A DNA stretch of 45,336 bases from the NCBI GenBank assembly GCA_945906725.1, contig CAMDRI010000023.1:1-45336 (forward strand), written 5' to 3'. The first letter of the stretch is position 1, and every line of letters starts with the position of its first letter. Positions 15,636-25,069 of this stretch are shown here, in pieces. Made by a program: the position numbers and the translations under genes. Under the pieces are notes generated by a model. That model was not told the DNA's origin and made no database searches. It saw only the letters and a program-made list of their open reading frames with translations. Source of the DNA: Candidatus Kuenenia stuttgartensis. GTDB lineage: Bacteria; Planctomycetota; Planctomycetia; Planctomycetales; Planctomycetaceae.

Positions 15636-15696
15636 GATGGGCGCTCCAGCCCAACCATGCTTTCAGCCGAAGGACCGGCAAGAGTGTCCATCTTAC
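15632..15696. repeat. Paired REP-like element G between convergent genes
   Basis: The left half is GTAGGATGGGCGCTCC... (15632-15656). The right half (15672-15696) in reverse complement reads GTAAGATGGACACTC..., with 17 of 25 positions identical to the left. The same family occurs as a perfect pair inside the cysteine desulfurase gene (18969-19031). The left GTAG supplies the TAG stop of the MMPL gene. The right half ends 4 bases before the stop of the convergent acyl-CoA dehydrogenase. Confidence 0.78.
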
Positions 15697-15700
15697 GGAT

Positions 15701-17605
15701 TCAGTACGGCATCAGGATCTCATTTTCGTCGATGCCGGCGATGGCTTGGAAACCACCGGCGGCGATGGCTTCGCCGAGCTTCGTGACGGTCTTGAAGTAC
15801 GAACTGCTTGGCCGTGCGCCGGTCAGTTTGCGGCGGAGGTCTTGGCAGAGCACGTCGGCGGCCGTGTGGATCAATTCGTCGTTGCGACGAGCGGCCCACA
15901 GTGCGGTCACGAGCATCACGACTTGGTCTTGGATGCGGGCGGACAACTCGGCCATCGAGCACTGCCGGTCGGCGAGTCCCAGCTTGAATTTCTGCATCAG
16001 GCCATCAACCGCCATGCGCGACTTCTGCAACTGGCCGGCAGCCCATTCGGCGTGCTCGCGCAGTTTGCTTGGCCCACCAGAGGGGATTACCGGCTTGGAC
16101 GCAGCGCCGAGGAATTGCTTCAACCGCCAACCCGCGTACGGCCATAACGCTCCGCGAATGGCCCACAGATTTCCCGGTGTGATCGCGTTTGGATTCTTGA
16201 TTCCCGCGGCGACCATCGCCTTGCCGATTGGCTCGTAGTATTTTGTCCCGTGCTCCTTGATGAGCGACTTAAGGAACGCCATGCCGAGCATTTCGCCTTC
16301 GCCCTCGTAGATGCACGGGGCGAGGAACTCGTGGACGTTGTCGCCGAAGAGGTGGCCGTGCAGGAACGCTCGGCCGCCGTGGGTTTTCATGAACAACTCG
16401 ATGGCCGCTTCTTTCTGGCACTCACTGCCGAAAATCTTGGCGATAATGCACTCCATCTCGCCGCGAAAGCCTTCGTCCAATTGCCAACTGCACCAATCGA
16501 CCAGCGCGTCGCAGGCCACAATCATGGCCGCCATGCGACCGCAGCGGCGGCGGACGAGTTCGCGTGCTTCGATCATCGCTCCGTAAGTCTTGCGGAAGCG
16601 AGCCCACGGCAACATGTTTGCCAGCATCGCGCGCATCGTGCCGGCGGCGTTGGCACAGAGCGCGACTCGGCCGCGATTCAGTCCGTGATAGGCGATGGTC
16701 AACCCATCGCCGCGGCCGGCGTCAAGCAGGTTGTCCTTCGGGACTTTGAAGTTCTTGAAGACAAGGCCGTTGTTGTACGAGTGCTTGAGCGCGTACAGCC
16801 CGTACCGTTTCGTTTGAAACTCGTCGTTCTCTTGATCCGGCAAGTCGGCGATCAGCACAGCCGGCTTCTTGTCGATCAGGCAGACGAGACCAATCGTCCG
16901 CCCGGCGATCGCGTTCGTGATGAACAGCTTCTCGCCGTTGACAATGTAGTTGTCACCTTCGAGTTTGGCTTCGGTTTTCAGCGCAGTCAGATCGGAACCG
17001 GCACACGGCTCCGTCAGCGCAAACGCCGACAGACGCTGTCCGCTGGCCAATTTCGGCAAATGATTCGCCTTCTGCGTCGGTGATCCGAACGCTCGCACGG
17101 GATCGACCGCGCCGATGCAGCCATGCACCGAGGCCAAGCCCGCGACGGTCGGATCGACGGTCGCCATCTGACGCAGGAATCTCGCGAATGCAATGAACGG
17201 CGCGGCCGAACCGCCGTATTCGCGATCGACCAGCAAGCCCCAGTAGCCGGCGTCTCCGAGCTCTCGCAATACGGTGTCGGTGATCTTGCGTTGCTCGTTC
17301 AGCAGCGTCTTCGCGCGGACGTGTCGGCGGACGACTTCGAGCGATGCATCCATCACCTTCTGGCATTCCGGCGGAGTCGTCGGTTCGGGTGCGACGAACA
17401 GCTCGATCGGAAATTTGTCGTCCCAGACGGCGCGATGCACGGGGCTGCCGCCGGTTTGATATTTCTTGGCGAACATCGCCTCGACCTGCTCGTCGGCGCG
17501 GTCGAGCGCTCCCGTCCGTTTGGTCTCGTCGTCGCTCTTGCCGCTAAGCTTCAGTGCGGTCTCGACGAAAGTGGCCTTTTCCGGTTCTTGCAGTTGCGAT
17601 GCCAT
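15701..17605 (-). CDS. Acyl-CoA dehydrogenase with extra C-terminal domain
   Basis: A 634-aa flavoprotein that would catalyse the first step of fatty-acid beta-oxidation. The acyl-CoA dehydrogenase signature [15 protein letters not shown] (about 214-228) and the catalytic-glutamate region [19 protein letters not shown] are visible. It is longer than standard 380-400-aa enzymes. The C-terminal extension of about 180 residues is like long FadE/VLCAD-type enzymes that carry an additional helical domain. The ATG at 17605 has an AAGGAG ribosome site at ideal spacing. It is convergent with the MMPL gene and divergent from the universal stress protein gene, so it is probably monocistronic. Confidence 0.92.
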   Translation of the reverse strand: MASQLQEPEKATFVETALKLSGKSDDETKRTGALDRADEQVEAMFAKKYQTGGSPVHRAVWDDKFPIELFVAPEPTTPPECQKVMDASLEVVRRHVRAKTLLNEQRKITDTVLRELGDAGYWGLLVDREYGGSAAPFIAFARFLRQMATVDPTVAGLASVHGCIGAVDPVRAFGSPTQKANHLPKLASGQRLSAFALTEPCAGSDLTALKTEAKLEGDNYIVNGEKLFITNAIAGRTIGLVCLIDKKPAVLIADLPDQENDEFQTKRYGLYALKHSYNNGLVFKNFKVPKDNLLDAGRGDGLTIAYHGLNRGRVALCANAAGTMRAMLANMLPWARFRKTYGAMIEARELVRRRCGRMAAMIVACDALVDWCSWQLDEGFRGEMECIIAKIFGSECQKEAAIELFMKTHGGRAFLHGHLFGDNVHEFLAPCIYEGEGEMLGMAFLKSLIKEHGTKYYEPIGKAMVAAGIKNPNAITPGNLWAIRGALWPYAGWRLKQFLGAASKPVIPSGGPSKLREHAEWAAGQLQKSRMAVDGLMQKFKLGLADRQCSMAELSARIQDQVVMLVTALWAARRNDELIHTAADVLCQDLRRKLTGARPSSSYFKTVTKLGEAIAAGGFQAIAGIDENEILMPY

Positions 17606-17802
17606 GCGAGACTCCTTTCGAGCGGTGCGTCACTCCCCCAACGATTCCGTGCTGAGGTGTCTGCGAGAAGGTATCGCTGCGTTGAAATCGTGAGAATGCG
17701 ACTTTGCAAACGCTGTCACTCGAGTGTGTACTTTCGCCCAAAGATTTGGCGGGCTATGGTGGTCCCGCGACGGATTGATCGACTTCGGCAAGGGCGGACG
17801 AC

Positions 17803-18729
17803 ATGTACTTTCGCAGAGTCTTTGTGGGGCTGGATCTGGACCAGCGTGACCTCACTTCCGAGGAGTTTGTGCCGGCGACCGCGCGTCGCCTGGTCGAGCG
17901 CGGAATTGAAATCGCAGTGGCTCAGCGAGGGGAGTTACATCTGTGCGCGGTCATTAACGGGCTCGATCTGACTCGGATTCCGGCGACGCCTCAGCAGGTC
18001 AGTTCGTTCGGCGGAATCCTGTCGGAACGACTGGACTCGCTGGCGGATGAGGCTCGCGAGGCGGGAGTCGAATGCGAGACGAGTCTTCTGGGCGGTGTGA
18101 CCTGGCAGGAGTTGCTGCAACAAGCAGACGAGTGGTCGGCGAGTTTAATTCTCGGTGGAGCCGGCTCGCAGCCGATTTCGCTTGGTCCGACGGCACTGAA
18201 GATTTTGCGTTCGGCGAAGTGCCCTGTGTTGCTCCAAAGACCAGAAGTCCGAAGCCCGGAGTCCGAAGCCAGCGACGACGAAGGTAAGCCGCCGCATGTT
18301 CTCATCGCGGACGATTTGAGCGACGCCGCTGGCCAACGATTGACGACGTTCGTCGGCAGCGGATTGTGGCGCGACGCGAAATGCTGGCTGGCTCACATCG
18401 TCGAACCGGATCGCTGGTCGGAAGCGTGGCAAGGTGGAATTTCCCCGGACGATCTCGCGCGGCGACAAGCGGGGTGCCTCGAATCGGCTCGTCTGAAGTT
18501 GCACGAGCATCTTGCACCGACCGATCATCGCACGATGAGTTACGGCATTCTGACGCACGTCGCCGATGGCGAATTCTCAGCGACGCTGCGACGCCTGATC
18601 GACGAATCGAAAATCGACCTGCTCGTCTGCGGCGCCGGCTGGCACATGGACGCCGTCCTGCCGCACGTCTCCTGTTCGGTCCTCGTCTTCCCCTCGCCCC
18701 TCGCCCCTCACCCCGCGCCTCTCCCATGA
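17803..18729 (+). CDS. Tandem universal-stress-protein-like protein
   Basis: A 308-aa protein with two Usp-like alpha/beta halves. The first is about residues 1-145 (FRRVFVGLDLDQRDLTSEEF at the start and SAKCPVLLQRP at the end). The second is about 163-300 (PHVLIADDLSDAAGQRL at the start and SCSVLVF at the end). Universal stress proteins bind ATP or support stress tolerance; the ATP motif is not clear here. The linker contains a duplicated 13-nt DNA word (18244-18270), and the C-terminus is a low-complexity Pro-rich tail (PSPLAPHPAPLP), so both look like repeat-derived sequence absorbed into the gene. Its stop overlaps the cysteine desulfurase start by 4 bases. Confidence 0.78.
   Translation: MYFRRVFVGLDLDQRDLTSEEFVPATARRLVERGIEIAVAQRGELHLCAVINGLDLTRIPATPQQVSSFGGILSERLDSLADEAREAGVECETSLLGGVTWQELLQQADEWSASLILGGAGSQPISLGPTALKILRSAKCPVLLQRPEVRSPESEASDDEGKPPHVLIADDLSDAAGQRLTTFVGSGLWRDAKCWLAHIVEPDRWSEAWQGGISPDDLARRQAGCLESARLKLHEHLAPTDHRTMSYGILTHVADGEFSATLRRLIDESKIDLLVCGAGWHMDAVLPHVSCSVLVFPSPLAPHPAPLP
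18244..18270. repeat. 13-nt direct repeat inside the Usp linker
   Basis: gaagtccgaagcc (18244-18256) and ggagtccgaagcc (18258-18270) differ at one position and recur with a 14-nt period. They encode the linker VRSPESEAS between the two Usp halves. Confidence 0.7.
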
Positions 18730-19898
18730 TCTACCTCGACAATCACGCAACGACGCGCGTCGCTCCGGAAGTGCTGACGGCCATGCTGCCATACTTCACC
18801 GAGGAGTACGGCAACGCGGCCAGCGTGAATCATGCCTATGGCTGGCGAGCGGCCGAGGCGGTCGAGCGTGCTCGCGAGCAGATTGCTCGGCTGTTGAACT
18901 GTCCAGCGGAGTGGATCGTCTTCACGAGTGGCGCGACAGAGGCAAACAACCTGGCGATCAAAGGTCTTCGTAGGAAGGGCACTCCTGCCCGTCCGTCCGG
19001 CGAAGGGACGGGCAGGAGTGCCCTTCCTACGAGCTTTGTCACGAACGCCGCCGAGCATCCGTCGGTGCTCGACGTCGCGAAGCGGCTCAAGCGACAGGGA
19101 GTCGCTGTCACGATCCTGCCGGTGGATCGCAATGCTCTCGTCGATCCGCAACAAGTCGCTGACGCGATCCAGCCGGAAACGGCGCTCGTGTCGGTCATGC
19201 TGGCCAACAACGAAGTCGGCACGATCAACCCGGTGGCCGAGATCGACCGCATCTGTCGTGAACGCGGTGTGCTGTTGCACTGCGACGCGGTCCAGGCGGT
19301 CGGCAAGATTCCGGTCGATCTTCAGCAACTGCCGGTCGATCTGCTGTCGCTGAGCGCTCACAAGTTTCATGGGCCGAAAGGAGTCGGAGCGTTGGTCGTG
19401 CGACGAAGTGGTCCGCGCATTCAGCTCGAACCGCTGTTCGACGGCGGTGGCCACGAGCAGCATCTGCGGAGCGGGACGCTGCCGGTTCCGCTGATTGTCG
19501 GCTTTGGAGCGGCGTGCGAACTGGCGAACGATGCCATCGTTTCGCTCCAGATGGCCGCTCTGCGAGACAGCCTGTGGCAGGGCCTGCAATCGGAACTCGA
19601 AGGGTTGTCGCTGAACGGTCCGCCGCTCGCCGAGCGACTGCCGAACAATCTCAACTTCAGCATCGCCGGGGTGGACGGCGAAGCGTTGATGAGCAGCTTG
19701 AAGGAAATCGCCGTGAGTTCCGGTTCCGCCTGCTCGACCGCCGAGCCGGAGCCGAGTCATGTGCTGCGTGCGATGGGCGTTTCCGACTCGCTCAGCCGCG
19801 CGAGCCTGCGCTTTGGGCTGAGCCGGTTCACGACCAAGGCCGAAATCGACGCCGCTGTCGCCGAAGTCATGCGAGCTGTGCGAAAGCTGCGGGCGTGA
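18726..19898 (+). CDS. Cysteine desulfurase, NifS/IscS family, with in-frame palindromic insertion
   Basis: A 390-aa PLP enzyme that would release sulfur from cysteine for Fe-S clusters or thio-cofactors. The PLP lysine is K213 (SLSAHKFHGPKG), the catalytic cysteine is C336 (SSGSACSTAEPEPS), and the N-terminal YLDNHATTRVAPEVL and SGATEANNLAIKG (69-80) are typical. Residues 82-102 are encoded by a 63-bp perfect inverted repeat (18969-19031) of the REP-like family. It lies in the loop between the ATEANN helix and the EHPSV strand, where the added peptide (RRKGTPARP...SALPT) is basic and Pro/Gly-rich. The reading frame is kept and all active-site residues remain. The ATG overlaps the Usp stop (ATGA). 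The gene symbol is withheld because NifS, IscS and other subtypes cannot be separated here. Confidence 0.9.
   Translation: MIYLDNHATTRVAPEVLTAMLPYFTEEYGNAASVNHAYGWRAAEAVERAREQIARLLNCPAEWIVFTSGATEANNLAIKGLRRKGTPARPSGEGTGRSALPTSFVTNAAEHPSVLDVAKRLKRQGVAVTILPVDRNALVDPQQVADAIQPETALVSVMLANNEVGTINPVAEIDRICRERGVLLHCDAVQAVGKIPVDLQQLPVDLLSLSAHKFHGPKGVGALVVRRSGPRIQLEPLFDGGGHEQHLRSGTLPVPLIVGFGAACELANDAIVSLQMAALRDSLWQGLQSELEGLSLNGPPLAERLPNNLNFSIAGVDGEALMSSLKEIAVSSGSACSTAEPEPSHVLRAMGVSDSLSRASLRFGLSRFTTKAEIDAAVAEVMRAVRKLRA
18969..19031. repeat. Perfect 26-bp inverted repeat (REP-like pair H) inside a coding sequence
   Basis: Arms 18969-18994 and 19006-19031 are exact reverse complements around an 11-nt spacer. 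Both outer ends read CGTAGGAAGGGCACTCC. It is the same family as element G (GTAGGATGGGC...). The 63 bases are an exact multiple of three, and the reading frame does not read the GTAG as a stop. Confidence 0.93.
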
Positions 19899-19957
19899 CG
19901 TGGGGCACGTTTTCAACATGCCTGTTTTGGCCGGGCACGTTGAAAACGTGCCCCACG
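19899..19957. repeat. Paired REP-like element I, GTGG heads
   Basis: Arms 19899-19922 and 19934-19957 are 24 bases with one mismatch. Each half is CGTGG followed by ggcacgtt, a short loop, aacgtgcc. It begins immediately after the TGA stop of the cysteine desulfurase gene. The same family occurs at 30789-30864. Confidence 0.84.
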
Positions 19958-19966
19958 AAACTCCTG

Positions 19967-19995
19967 CTGACACGATTTTCGAGCAGGGCTAGATT
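19967..19995 (+). promoter_or_regulatory. Possible sigma-70 promoter for the TlpA-like gene
   Basis: CTGACA (19967-19972) and TAGATT (19990-19995) are separated by 17 bases, 52 bases upstream of the start codon at 20048. Each hexamer is one or two mismatches from consensus. Confidence 0.42.
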
Positions 19996-20047
19996 CCCGC
20001 TGATTGGAATATCAGATTCGTGTTCTTTTCCGAACGGAGTCGCAGAG

Positions 20048-22027
20048 ATGCGTCATCGACTGCTGTCTTGTGGTGTCTGGGGTGTCGGATTGTTGAGCCT
20101 GTCGATGGGAACCCTGCGTGCCGAAGGACCGACGCCGGAATTTGTGTTCTCGAAGTTTGTGCCTCGGCAGCGCGATGTCGAAATCGAGACACCCAAGCCG
20201 GCCGAATACGCGAAATGCACGGTCAAACCGGAGAAGCTCGGCAAGGGATCGGCTTGGCTGGTCACGGGGCCGAACGGGCAGGTGTTGCGGCGGTTCGTGG
20301 ATACCAACAACGACGACACCGTCGATCAATGGCGGTACTACAACAACGGCATCGAGGTCTATCGAGAGATTGACAGCAACTTCAACGAGAAGCCGGATCA
20401 TTTTCGTTGGCTCAATATGGGCGGCTCACGATGGGGCATCGACTCGAACGAAGACAAGAACATTGACTCGTGGAAGGTGCTCTCTGCAGAGGAAGCTTCG
20501 CGAGTCGCGGTCAACGCGCTGCTGGCGAACGACGCGGACATGCTGCGACTGGTACTGGTCACGGCCGAGGATTTGGCTCAGCTCAAGATTGAGGACTCGG
20601 TTCAAAAGCAAATGCTGGCGAATGTCAGCAGTCCGGCAGTGAAGCTGCGCGAAGTGCTGGGGAAAACGAAATCGCTGACACCAAAGTCTCGCTGGATGCG
20701 ATTTGATGCCGCGTCAGCAATGCCCAGCATGATTCCCGCCGACGACGGCAAGGCGGCGGGCGATCTGATCCTGTACGAGAACGCGATGGCGATCATCGAA
20801 ACCGAAGCCGCTCCGCCGCGCAACAGTTTGCTCGTGCAGATCGGCGAGATCGTGAAAATCGGCGACGTCTGGAAGCTGACGCAAATCCCGCAACCGATCG
20901 AAGGCAATCAAGTGCAACTCTCGGCTGGCGTGCTGATGCAACCCGGACAGTCCGGCACGGGCGACGCACCGGTGGCGGGCAATCCCGGAACGAATGCCGA
21001 TCCACGTGTTGCTGCGATCGTCAAACAACTGCAAGAACTCGACGGCAAGGCTCCGACCGCCGAATCGTCACCGGCCGCGTTCGTGAAATTTAACAGTGAT
21101 CGCGCGACGCTGCTCAAACAGCTCATCAGTGCGACGGCGAAAGACCCGAAGGAACAAGAGAACTGGATTCGGCAGCTCATCGACGGGTTGACCTCGGCGG
21201 TGCAGACCGGCGTTTTTGAAGAGGGACTGACTCAACTCAAATTGCTGGAGACACAACTCAAGCCGCAGCTCAAATCAGGCTCGCCGCTGATTCCGTACAT
21301 CGAGTATCGGCGGATATTGGCGGAGTATTCGGTCGCCGTGCAGTCGTCCAAAACGAGCGCCGCGCAGGCGAAGGTTCAAGAAGACTGGATCAAAAACCTG
21401 CAAGCGTTTGTCGAGTCATTTCCAAAATCGGAGGACGCCGCCGACGCGATGATTCAATTAGCAACGGGGTTCGAGTTCGCCGGTAAGGTCAGTGACGCTC
21501 GGAAGTGGTTCGCGCAATTGGCCGCAGCTCACCCAAAGACGACCTCCGGCAAGAAAGCGGCTGGAGCAATGACTCGATTGGACGTGAAGGGCAAGCCGCT
21601 GCCGCTGGCGTTCGCCGGGTTGGACGGCGGCAAGGTCGACATCCGTAACTACCGCGACAAAGCGGTGCTGGTCGTCTTCTGGGCGACGTGGTGCAAGCCC
21701 TGCTTTGAAGACCTGCCGAAGTTAAAGGCGCTGTATCAGCAGTATCGCACTCAGGGTTTCGAGGTGATCGGCGTGAACCTCGACAACACACCCAACGGCG
21801 TGAAGGGCTACATGCAGCAGAATGGCATGACGTGGCCGCAGATCCACGAACCGGGCGGCCTCGAAAGCCCGCCAAGTCTTGCGTTCGGAGTGATCTCGCT
21901 GCCAACGATGTTTCTGGTCGACAAGAAGGGTCTTGTCCACAGTCGCCCGGCCTCGATCGAAGACGTGAAAGCCGCTCTGCCGGAAGTGCTCGAATTGAAG
22001 AAACCGATGACCGCCACTAAAGACTGA
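20048..22027 (+). CDS. Secreted protein with C-terminal TlpA-like thioredoxin domain
   Basis: A 659-aa protein with an N-terminal signal peptide (MRHRLLSCGVWGVGLLSLSMG, probable cleavage after LRA). Its central part is of unknown fold (about 30-470), followed by a helical TPR-like stretch (about 370-515) and a thioredoxin domain from about 525. The redox motif WCKPC has cysteines at 549 and 552, and the cis-Pro region is SLPTMFLVDKKG. TlpA/ResA-like domains reduce or oxidise disulfides outside the cytoplasm; here a whole envelope-facing protein carries one. The ORF could start at 19514 inside the desulfurase gene, but the ATG at 20048 with its signal peptide and an upstream GGAG is the sensible start. 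Confidence 0.86.
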   Translation: MRHRLLSCGVWGVGLLSLSMGTLRAEGPTPEFVFSKFVPRQRDVEIETPKPAEYAKCTVKPEKLGKGSAWLVTGPNGQVLRRFVDTNNDDTVDQWRYYNNGIEVYREIDSNFNEKPDHFRWLNMGGSRWGIDSNEDKNIDSWKVLSAEEASRVAVNALLANDADMLRLVLVTAEDLAQLKIEDSVQKQMLANVSSPAVKLREVLGKTKSLTPKSRWMRFDAASAMPSMIPADDGKAAGDLILYENAMAIIETEAAPPRNSLLVQIGEIVKIGDVWKLTQIPQPIEGNQVQLSAGVLMQPGQSGTGDAPVAGNPGTNADPRVAAIVKQLQELDGKAPTAESSPAAFVKFNSDRATLLKQLISATAKDPKEQENWIRQLIDGLTSAVQTGVFEEGLTQLKLLETQLKPQLKSGSPLIPYIEYRRILAEYSVAVQSSKTSAAQAKVQEDWIKNLQAFVESFPKSEDAADAMIQLATGFEFAGKVSDARKWFAQLAAAHPKTTSGKKAAGAMTRLDVKGKPLPLAFAGLDGGKVDIRNYRDKAVLVVFWATWCKPCFEDLPKLKALYQQYRTQGFEVIGVNLDNTPNGVKGYMQQNGMTWPQIHEPGGLESPPSLAFGVISLPTMFLVDKKGLVHSRPASIEDVKAALPEVLELKKPMTATKD

Positions 22028-22243
22028 CCGGCACACTCAGGTGGCCCGTCTTCCCACGGCGGTCTGGGTGCCGAGCCCAAGTTTCTTTTTCCGCGCACAC
22101 TCTCCACCGCGGCGGAATGTGCCACCGGCGGTTCCAAGGTACGACGGTTGGAGGTAAAACGTCCGCATTCCGACACCGAACGGATTCGAGATTCGCCCAA
22201 GGAAGAATCGTCGACAAGTCGCTTCTGGGATTTAATACGAAAC

Positions 22244-24979
22244 ATGTTCGACTTCGATGCGTATCACAAGTGGCTGGGGATTGCTCCCGAGGATCAGCCC
22301 CCCCATTACTACCGATTGCTCGGAATTTCGCTGTTTGAAAAAGATCGCACCGTCATCATTTCGGCCCTCGATCAGCGTCAAACTTTCTTGAAGCAGAAGT
22401 TGGTCGGCCCGCAGGGCGAATTGGCCGAACCGTTGTTGGAAGAACTCCAGAAAGCGCGGCTGTGTCTGCTCAATCGGCTGACGAAAGCCCAGTACGATTC
22501 GACGCTGCGCGAGCAGGGATTGGTCGCCCCCAGTGTTCAGCCGGCCCCACATGCCGCAGCACCCAAAACTCAGCCATCTGGTCACGCTGCGAAATCACAC
22601 AACCCAGTACGGCGTCCGAAACGCGCCGCTAAGGTCGATGAGCAACCACCACTCGCCGCTCCGGCCAACGGGTTTCAGTTTCCAACGGAGCTTGACCTCG
22701 AAGACGACTCCGTCAAAGCGAAACGCATGGCGAAAAGATCCCGACGGATTTTTTGGACCATCAATGCGCTGGTTGGCGGCGCAATTGCCAGTGGGATTTG
22801 GTGGATGATTGGCAAAGGCATCCTCCCGCCACCGGGTGAACTGCTTGATCCGCCTAAGCCTCAACGCTTCGTTGACAAGGTCGATGAACCGACGAATCCC
22901 GATCCCACCGACAATCCGAATCGCGAAACGGAGACGAAGACCACCAAGCGGGAAGAGAGCACAGCCACAACCAGCGTTCGTCCGCAGCCGACATCGATCG
23001 CCGTTACCAACGACCTGCCCCCTGCGAAATCCTCAACCGCAAAAAAATCGTCCATCAGGGTTCCGCAGGGGACCAACGAACAGCGGTTCCCCGACCATCG
23101 GGCCACTGTTTTGGACTTGTCGTTATCCGCTGACGGGAAATTGCTCGCCACTGCAGGACCGGCCGGAGACTGTCGTATTTGGAATGTCGCGACCGGTAAA
23201 ACGTCCCTTGAATTCTCAGGCCACGAAGGGCCAGTGCATGCCGTTGCGTTCGCACCAAAAGGCAATCAGACGCTTTCGTCCGCAGAGTCATTGAAGTTTT
23301 GGAACCCGTCGACGGGCAAAGAGCTCGCGGAGTTGAAAACCAATCGACGCCCCGTGCGCGCCTTACTTTTCTGGCCCAACAACCGTCAGGTCGCCACCGT
23401 TGGCGGCGGTGCGATCGAAATCTGGGACGTTGCGACCCGGAAACAGGTCCGGCTCATTTCGGGGGTCCACCCGTTCTGCGGTTCACTGGCACTTTCGGAG
23501 GACGGGCTGACGCTGGCCGCCACAACGGGCGAGCAAGCGGAAGAGGCGACGCTGTTTCAATCGACGACAGGGAAGACGATTCGCTCGTTCGTCGGTCATA
23601 AGTCGCGGATCAGTTCGCTCGCCTTGTCAAAGGACGGGCAATCGCTGTGGACCGCGTCGGAAGAACATGTTGCACGGCTCTGGAAGACTAAGACCGGAAT
23701 GTCGGAGATTGTTTTTGCACATGCTGACATCCTCGCACTTTCGCCCGATGAAAAGCTGCTGGCAACCGGCGGCTTGAACGGGTTTGTGTCAATCTGGAAC
23801 GCTCAAACCGGAAGCGGCTTGTTGCAGCTTCCGCGTCAGAAGCTGAAAGTTTTGGACATCTCGTTTCTGCCAGATGGCGAACACATCCTGTTCGCAGGAG
23901 ACTCGTCCGACACATCCGAAAAGACGGCCACGATTCAATTGTGGAAGCTCCCCAAGATCGATCCCAACTCCCCCGACAGTCGGCCCAATCTGATGCCACT
24001 GGCCGACGCGACGGAAGACGGAGCACCGTCGAACACGAAACCCGCCAACGACGGCGATGTGGTCATAAAAAAGCAGCCCGTTCCGACGGATGACCAACGG
24101 GAACAATCCGAGACAAACGTCCAAGAGATCTTCAAACAGGATTTCGCGAAAGCGCTTCGTTTGGCGGACAAAGCGGCGTTGGCGGAGAAGCTGCTCGAAC
24201 ATGCCAGGACCACCACCGACGACCCGCCCGGAAAGTATGCCTTGCTGCAGGAAGCAAGCCATTTAGCGGTCACAGCCGGGGACATTGATGTCGCCGATAA
24301 AATCTTGGACGAACTGATTGCTCACTTCGACGTCGATGCGGTTGATTCGAGAAGCAAGATCTACAAGCAACTCAGCACGACGGTGAAGTCCGGAGTTCCT
24401 CAACAACAACTGGCAGAAGTATTCCTCAAACTGGCCGCGGAATGTGCAACGGAGTCACGCTTCGATACGGCGATGGAATCGACAAAGACCGCGGTGCTGC
24501 TCGCGGGCAAAGCCAAGAATCTTAAGCTTCGCGAAACCGCCAAAGCCAAGACCGACGAGTACCTGCTCCAGAAACAATCGGCGGACATGGCGGAGCAGTT
24601 CCGTGAAAGTTTAAGAAAGAATCCGAATGACTCGGTGGCCAATGAGGGTCTGGGAAAATACCTCTGCTTCGTCAAAGACGACTGGCCCACCGGCCTGCCC
24701 CACTTGGTCAAATCAGAAAACCCGTTGTTGAGGTCCGCAGCGGAACTGGAGCAATCGGAACCCGACAGCTCCACGAAGATGAACGAGTTGGGTGACTGCT
24801 GGTGGGAGTTGGCCAAGAAGTTCACTGGCAATGACAAAATGGGCGCGAACCGGCACGCTCAATACTGGTATCTCCAAGCGATCCCGGAACTCAAAGGGCT
24901 CGACAAGGTCCGCACCAAGACGCGACTCGATGAATTGGAGAAACTCAAGTTGGATCGCGATCAGCCGGGTGGGAAATGA
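22244..24979 (+). CDS. J-like N-terminal, membrane-anchored WD40 protein
   Basis: A 911-aa protein of a typically planctomycete architecture. The N-terminus MFDFDAYHKWLGI...PPHYYRLLGISLFE...ARLCLLNRLTKAQYDSTLR resembles a J-domain-like module (about 1-95). A single membrane span follows (about 168-188), then a Pro/Thr-rich linker and at least six WD40 repeats (about 280-570; for example LDLSLSADGKLLATAGP...RIWNVATGK). A helical TPR-like C-terminal region (about 620-905) ends the protein. The WD40 part is probably on the far side of the membrane from the J-like domain and could act as a protein-binding scaffold. An upstream TTG at 22148 would add 32 residues with no homology pattern, so I use the ATG at 22244, although its ribosome site is weak. 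Confidence 0.83.
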   Translation: MFDFDAYHKWLGIAPEDQPPHYYRLLGISLFEKDRTVIISALDQRQTFLKQKLVGPQGELAEPLLEELQKARLCLLNRLTKAQYDSTLREQGLVAPSVQPAPHAAAPKTQPSGHAAKSHNPVRRPKRAAKVDEQPPLAAPANGFQFPTELDLEDDSVKAKRMAKRSRRIFWTINALVGGAIASGIWWMIGKGILPPPGELLDPPKPQRFVDKVDEPTNPDPTDNPNRETETKTTKREESTATTSVRPQPTSIAVTNDLPPAKSSTAKKSSIRVPQGTNEQRFPDHRATVLDLSLSADGKLLATAGPAGDCRIWNVATGKTSLEFSGHEGPVHAVAFAPKGNQTLSSAESLKFWNPSTGKELAELKTNRRPVRALLFWPNNRQVATVGGGAIEIWDVATRKQVRLISGVHPFCGSLALSEDGLTLAATTGEQAEEATLFQSTTGKTIRSFVGHKSRISSLALSKDGQSLWTASEEHVARLWKTKTGMSEIVFAHADILALSPDEKLLATGGLNGFVSIWNAQTGSGLLQLPRQKLKVLDISFLPDGEHILFAGDSSDTSEKTATIQLWKLPKIDPNSPDSRPNLMPLADATEDGAPSNTKPANDGDVVIKKQPVPTDDQREQSETNVQEIFKQDFAKALRLADKAALAEKLLEHARTTTDDPPGKYALLQEASHLAVTAGDIDVADKILDELIAHFDVDAVDSRSKIYKQLSTTVKSGVPQQQLAEVFLKLAAECATESRFDTAMESTKTAVLLAGKAKNLKLRETAKAKTDEYLLQKQSADMAEQFRESLRKNPNDSVANEGLGKYLCFVKDDWPTGLPHLVKSENPLLRSAAELEQSEPDSSTKMNELGDCWWELAKKFTGNDKMGANRHAQYWYLQAIPELKGLDKVRTKTRLDELEKLKLDRDQPGGK

Positions 24980-25069
24980 GGAGTCCGTACTCCCTCGAAT
25001 CAAGCGGATGGCAGGGCAATCTCCGAGACAGACATCCTGGTCGGCACACCAGTCGATCGTGATTCTGCC

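Noticed and set aside
14447..16147. A 566-aa plus-strand ORF
   Set aside because: Overlaps the MMPL gene in another frame and runs into the antisense of the acyl-CoA dehydrogenase; Arg-rich with no hydrophobic pattern.
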